From positions 434,001 to 498,000 of the forward strand of contig NZ_CP098514.1 in NCBI RefSeq assembly GCF_023703775.1: a DNA stretch of 64,000 bases, read 5' to 3'. Shown piece by piece: positions 61,604-64,000 of the stretch. This DNA is from Haloplanus sp. GDY1. GTDB taxonomy: Archaea; Halobacteriota; Halobacteria; Halobacteriales; Haloferacaceae. Position 1 is the first letter of the stretch; each line of letters opens with the position of its first letter. A program made the position numbers and the translations under genes. Below the pieces are notes generated by a model. It made no database searches and was not told where the DNA came from. It worked only from the letters and a program-made list of their open reading frames with translations.

Positions 61604-64000
61604 TTAGGCGTTCACCGTGAGTTTCTCGCTCTCGACGCCCTCGACGTCGACGTCGAAGGTCGCCCCCTCGCCCACCTCGTAGGTGAGCGTCGCCGTCTCG
61701 CCCGCCGACACCGACGGGGACCACTGCACGAACCACTCGTCGTCCAGGTCGACGACCGACGCGCCGTCGCTCACCGCCGTCGGTTCGGCGGAGACGATGT
61801 CGGTCACCTCCGGCGTCTCCTTGCGATCCGAGTGGTTCCGCACCGCGAGCGTGACCGTGCCGTCCTCCACGGCGCGCTCGACGATGACGTTGTTCATGAT
61901 GCGCCCGAGCGCCCCGTCGATGTTCGGCCGCTCGCGACCGGTCACCGCCGCGAGCTTGTCCGCCATCTCGGGCAGGATCTCCCCCAGCACCTCCTGCTTG
62001 CGGCGGCGCTTCTCCAGCGATCGCCGGCGGTTGAGATACGACTTCAGTTCCCGGGCGGCCTCGCGGATGGCGAGTTCTATCTCGTCCTCGATTTCGGGGA
62101 CGTTCGCCACCGCGTCCTTCGACTCGCTGGTGAAGGGCACGTTCGTCGAGGCGACGTGGACCATGATCACGGCGGGCCCGGAGGGGAGCCCCCGGCCGCC
62201 CGGCTGGTCGAGGCCGTAATTCCGCCACCCGATCTCCTTCACCACGTCCGTGATGGCACACGCCCCGCGCTGGTAGACGAGGGGGACGCGGTTGGCAAAG
62301 CGCATCACGTCCGCCGAGCCCTCGCCCTCCAGGTCGCCGCCGTAGGCGATTCCCGCCTCGACGATGAAGGGGTCGCCGCCGTGGACCTCGGCGTCGCGGG
62401 TCGCCGCCGCGAAGAAGTCGGCGTCGAACTCCTTCCGGAGCCCCGCCTCGACGAGGTCCGCGGTGATGGGCGAGAGACAGTCCGTGGGCGGCGCGAGGAT
62501 GTCCGTCTCCCGCATCGCGTCGAGGAGTTCGGAGGCGGTGTCGCGGTCGTCCGCCACCGCCGTCACCTTCGGGAGGTCGTCGGGTACGGTCCGCATCACG
62601 GCCCAGCACGACTCGACGACGTTCCCGCGGGCGGTGTCGCCGAGGGTGGCGTCCTCGGCCTCCTCGACCCGGTCGGCCGAGCGGTCCACGTACTCGGCGA
62701 GTTCGTCGCGGGTCGCCCGGTGACGCGGGTCCTCGCTCTCCGCGAACTTCCCGGCGAGGCGCTCGGCCAGTCCCCGCACCGTCGCGTCGTCCTTCCGGGT
62801 GCTCGTCGCGTCGTCGACGCGGTCGTACAGCGAGGCGGCCAGGAGGTCGGCGCGGGTCACCTCCCCCCACGCCGCGTCGACGGCGTTCCCGCGGACGGTC
62901 GAGCCGAACGTCTCCCCGAACTCCTCCTCGGCCGCGTCGGCGAGGTTGTCGACGACGTCGACGAGTTCGTGGTGGGCGAGGCGCTCCCGGTCGCCGACCG
63001 TCTCCGCGACGCGGCCGGCGAACCAGTCGGTCGCCTCGGCGCTCTTGTTGGCGACGGCCCCCAGGACGGCGTCCTCGACGTCCGCGTCGGCACGCGGCCC
63101 CGGCGTCGTCCACGCCATCTCGCGACCGAAGTAGTTGTCGCGGAAGCGGTCACACACCTTGGTCGCCGTCTTCCCGCCCACGCGGGTGAACTCCCCCTGC
63201 AGGAACCCCGAGACCGAGTACGAGTCCGTCGCGTCGAGCATCTTCAGCAACGTCCCGAGTTCGACGCCGTGAGGGTGGGGTCGGATCTCCTCCGTCTCGG
63301 CGGGCAACTGGTCGGTCCCCCGCTCGAACTTCAGGGGCTCGTCCAGCCCCGGCTCCCGGAGTTCGACCCGCGCGTGGGGGTTGACGACCGCGGTGTGTTT
63401 GATGTAGTCGTGAAGCTGGGTGCGAGCGCGCATGTTCGCCTCCATCTCCAGTTCGATCCGCGTCCCGTGGGGGCGGTCCCAGGCGGTGGTTCGCTCCTCC
63501 CTGATCTCCGGTTCGTTGTCGTCGGTGTCGACGATCAGTTCGAAGTACTGGGCCTCGGCGCTCCCCTGCGTTCGGCTGGTGATCTTCGCGGGTTTGCCGG
63601 AGGTGAGCTGCGAGTAGAGAACCGCGGCGGAGATCCCGATCCCCTGCTGACCGCGGGCCTGTTCTCGGGCGTGAAATCGAGAGCCGTACAGCAGTTTCCC
63701 GAACACGCGCGGAATCTGCTCTCTCGTGATGCCGGGCCCGTTGTCCTCGACGACGAGTTTGTAGTAGTCGCCCGCCTCGGTGATCTCGACGTAGATGTCG
63801 GGCGCGATGCCGGCCTCCTCCGTGGCGTCGAGGGCGTTGTCCACCGCCTCCTTGACGGCGGTGACCAGCCCCCGGGCCCCGGAGTCGAACCCGAGCATGT
63901 GTTTGTTCTTCTCGAAGAACTCGGCGATGGAGATGGCCCGCTGGTTCTCGGCCAGCTCCTCGGCGATGCCCCCCTCCTCGCCGAGCGTCGACTGGAACGA
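61604..64000 (-). CDS. top6B: DNA topoisomerase VI subunit B (5' end beyond the window)
   Basis: The B subunit carries the GHKL ATPase. The frame runs off the right edge, so the N-terminus is missing. Visible are [37 protein letters not shown] (N box), [14 protein letters not shown] (G1), [14 protein letters not shown] (G2), the H2TH-like and transducer regions, and an Ig-like C-terminal domain of about 85 residues ([17 protein letters not shown] to the end). A long acidic helical insertion is present at about residues 290-400 of the visible part. Stop TAA 61604 is one base before the A subunit start. Confidence 0.95.
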   Translation of the reverse strand, partial: SFQSTLGEEGGIAEELAENQRAISIAEFFEKNKHMLGFDSGARGLVTAVKEAVDNALDATEEAGIAPDIYVEITEAGDYYKLVVEDNGPGITREQIPRVFGKLLYGSRFHAREQARGQQGIGISAAVLYSQLTSGKPAKITSRTQGSAEAQYFELIVDTDDNEPEIREERTTAWDRPHGTRIELEMEANMRARTQLHDYIKHTAVVNPHARVELREPGLDEPLKFERGTDQLPAETEEIRPHPHGVELGTLLKMLDATDSYSVSGFLQGEFTRVGGKTATKVCDRFRDNYFGREMAWTTPGPRADADVEDAVLGAVANKSAEATDWFAGRVAETVGDRERLAHHELVDVVDNLADAAEEEFGETFGSTVRGNAVDAAWGEVTRADLLAASLYDRVDDATSTRKDDATVRGLAERLAGKFAESEDPRHRATRDELAEYVDRSADRVEEAEDATLGDTARGNVVESCWAVMRTVPDDLPKVTAVADDRDTASELLDAMRETDILAPPTDCLSPITADLVEAGLRKEFDADFFAAATRDAEVHGGDPFIVEAGIAYGGDLEGEGSADVMRFANRVPLVYQRGACAITDVVKEIGWRNYGLDQPGGRGLPSGPAVIMVHVASTNVPFTSESKDAVANVPEIEDEIELAIREAARELKSYLNRRRSLEKRRRKQEVLGEILPEMADKLAAVTGRERPNIDGALGRIMNNVIVERAVEDGTVTLAVRNHSDRKETPEVTDIVSAEPTAVSDGASVVDLDDEWFVQWSPSVSAGETATLTYEVGEGATFDVDVEGVESEKLTVNA

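Overview
The window is chromosomal DNA from a halophilic archaeon (class Halobacteria). The evidence is very high GC, acidic proteins rich in Asp and Glu, many leaderless genes with a TATA-like box about 26 bases before the start codon, and signature genes: SRP RNA with an archaeal helix 8, CDC48, proteasome beta, topoisomerase VI, TFS, NAC, Dph2, CetZ, RtcB with archease, ATP-dependent DNA ligase, and many small haloarchaeal DUF families. The genus cannot be fixed from the sequence alone. Several DUF numbers are given from memory and are flagged as such.

Layout. 0-9 kb: SRP RNA (minus strand), NYN protein, TrmO, Dph2, CetZ, a DUF7504-type protein, then a gene-poor patch (7.3-8.15 kb) with a broken lipoprotein gene, tRNA 3'-end fragments, tRNA-Leu(CAA) and an unidentified structured RNA, followed by a histidine kinase. 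9-25 kb: lipoprotein, amidase, metal permease with a YHS domain, two MscS channels, MFS transporter, CDC48 with a coupled small partner, hydrolase, eIF2B-like protein, glutamine-synthetase-like ligase, and the archease-rtcB RNA-ligase pair. 25-35 kb: enoyl-CoA hydratase, TFS, TrmI-NAC, creatininase family, methylmalonyl-CoA mutase large subunit and epimerase, MenE. 35-43 kb: quinol-type nitric oxide reductase divergent from an HTH regulator with two matching palindromes between them, then a folD operon, glyoxalase-like and cupin genes. 43-51.6 kb: the branched-chain amino acid locus leuA / ilvB-ilvN-ilvC-orf-leuC-leuD-leuB. 51.6-64 kb: small proteins, proteasome beta, a GCS2-family ligase, DNA ligase, a large SipW-type surface protein, MBL-fold protein, and topoisomerase VI A and B (B runs off the window).

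The most interesting signal is the 340-base leader before ilvB. It has its own promoter, a 36-codon ORF that starts at the predicted transcript start and ends in a cluster of rare Ile/Val/Leu codons, a perfect 7-bp hairpin over that ORF's stop codon, a second short ORF overlapping the ilvB start by ATGA, and a good Shine-Dalgarno site. This has the layout of leader-peptide attenuation. leuA nearby has no plausible start codon in frame and lacks the usual leucine-sensing C-terminal domain. Other points are an AT-rich rare-codon patch over the RtcB active site at a known intein position, a surface protein with a second domain inserted in a loop, and seven convergent gene pairs whose stop codons overlap on opposite strands.

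No insertion sequence, CRISPR array, rRNA operon or replication origin is visible.
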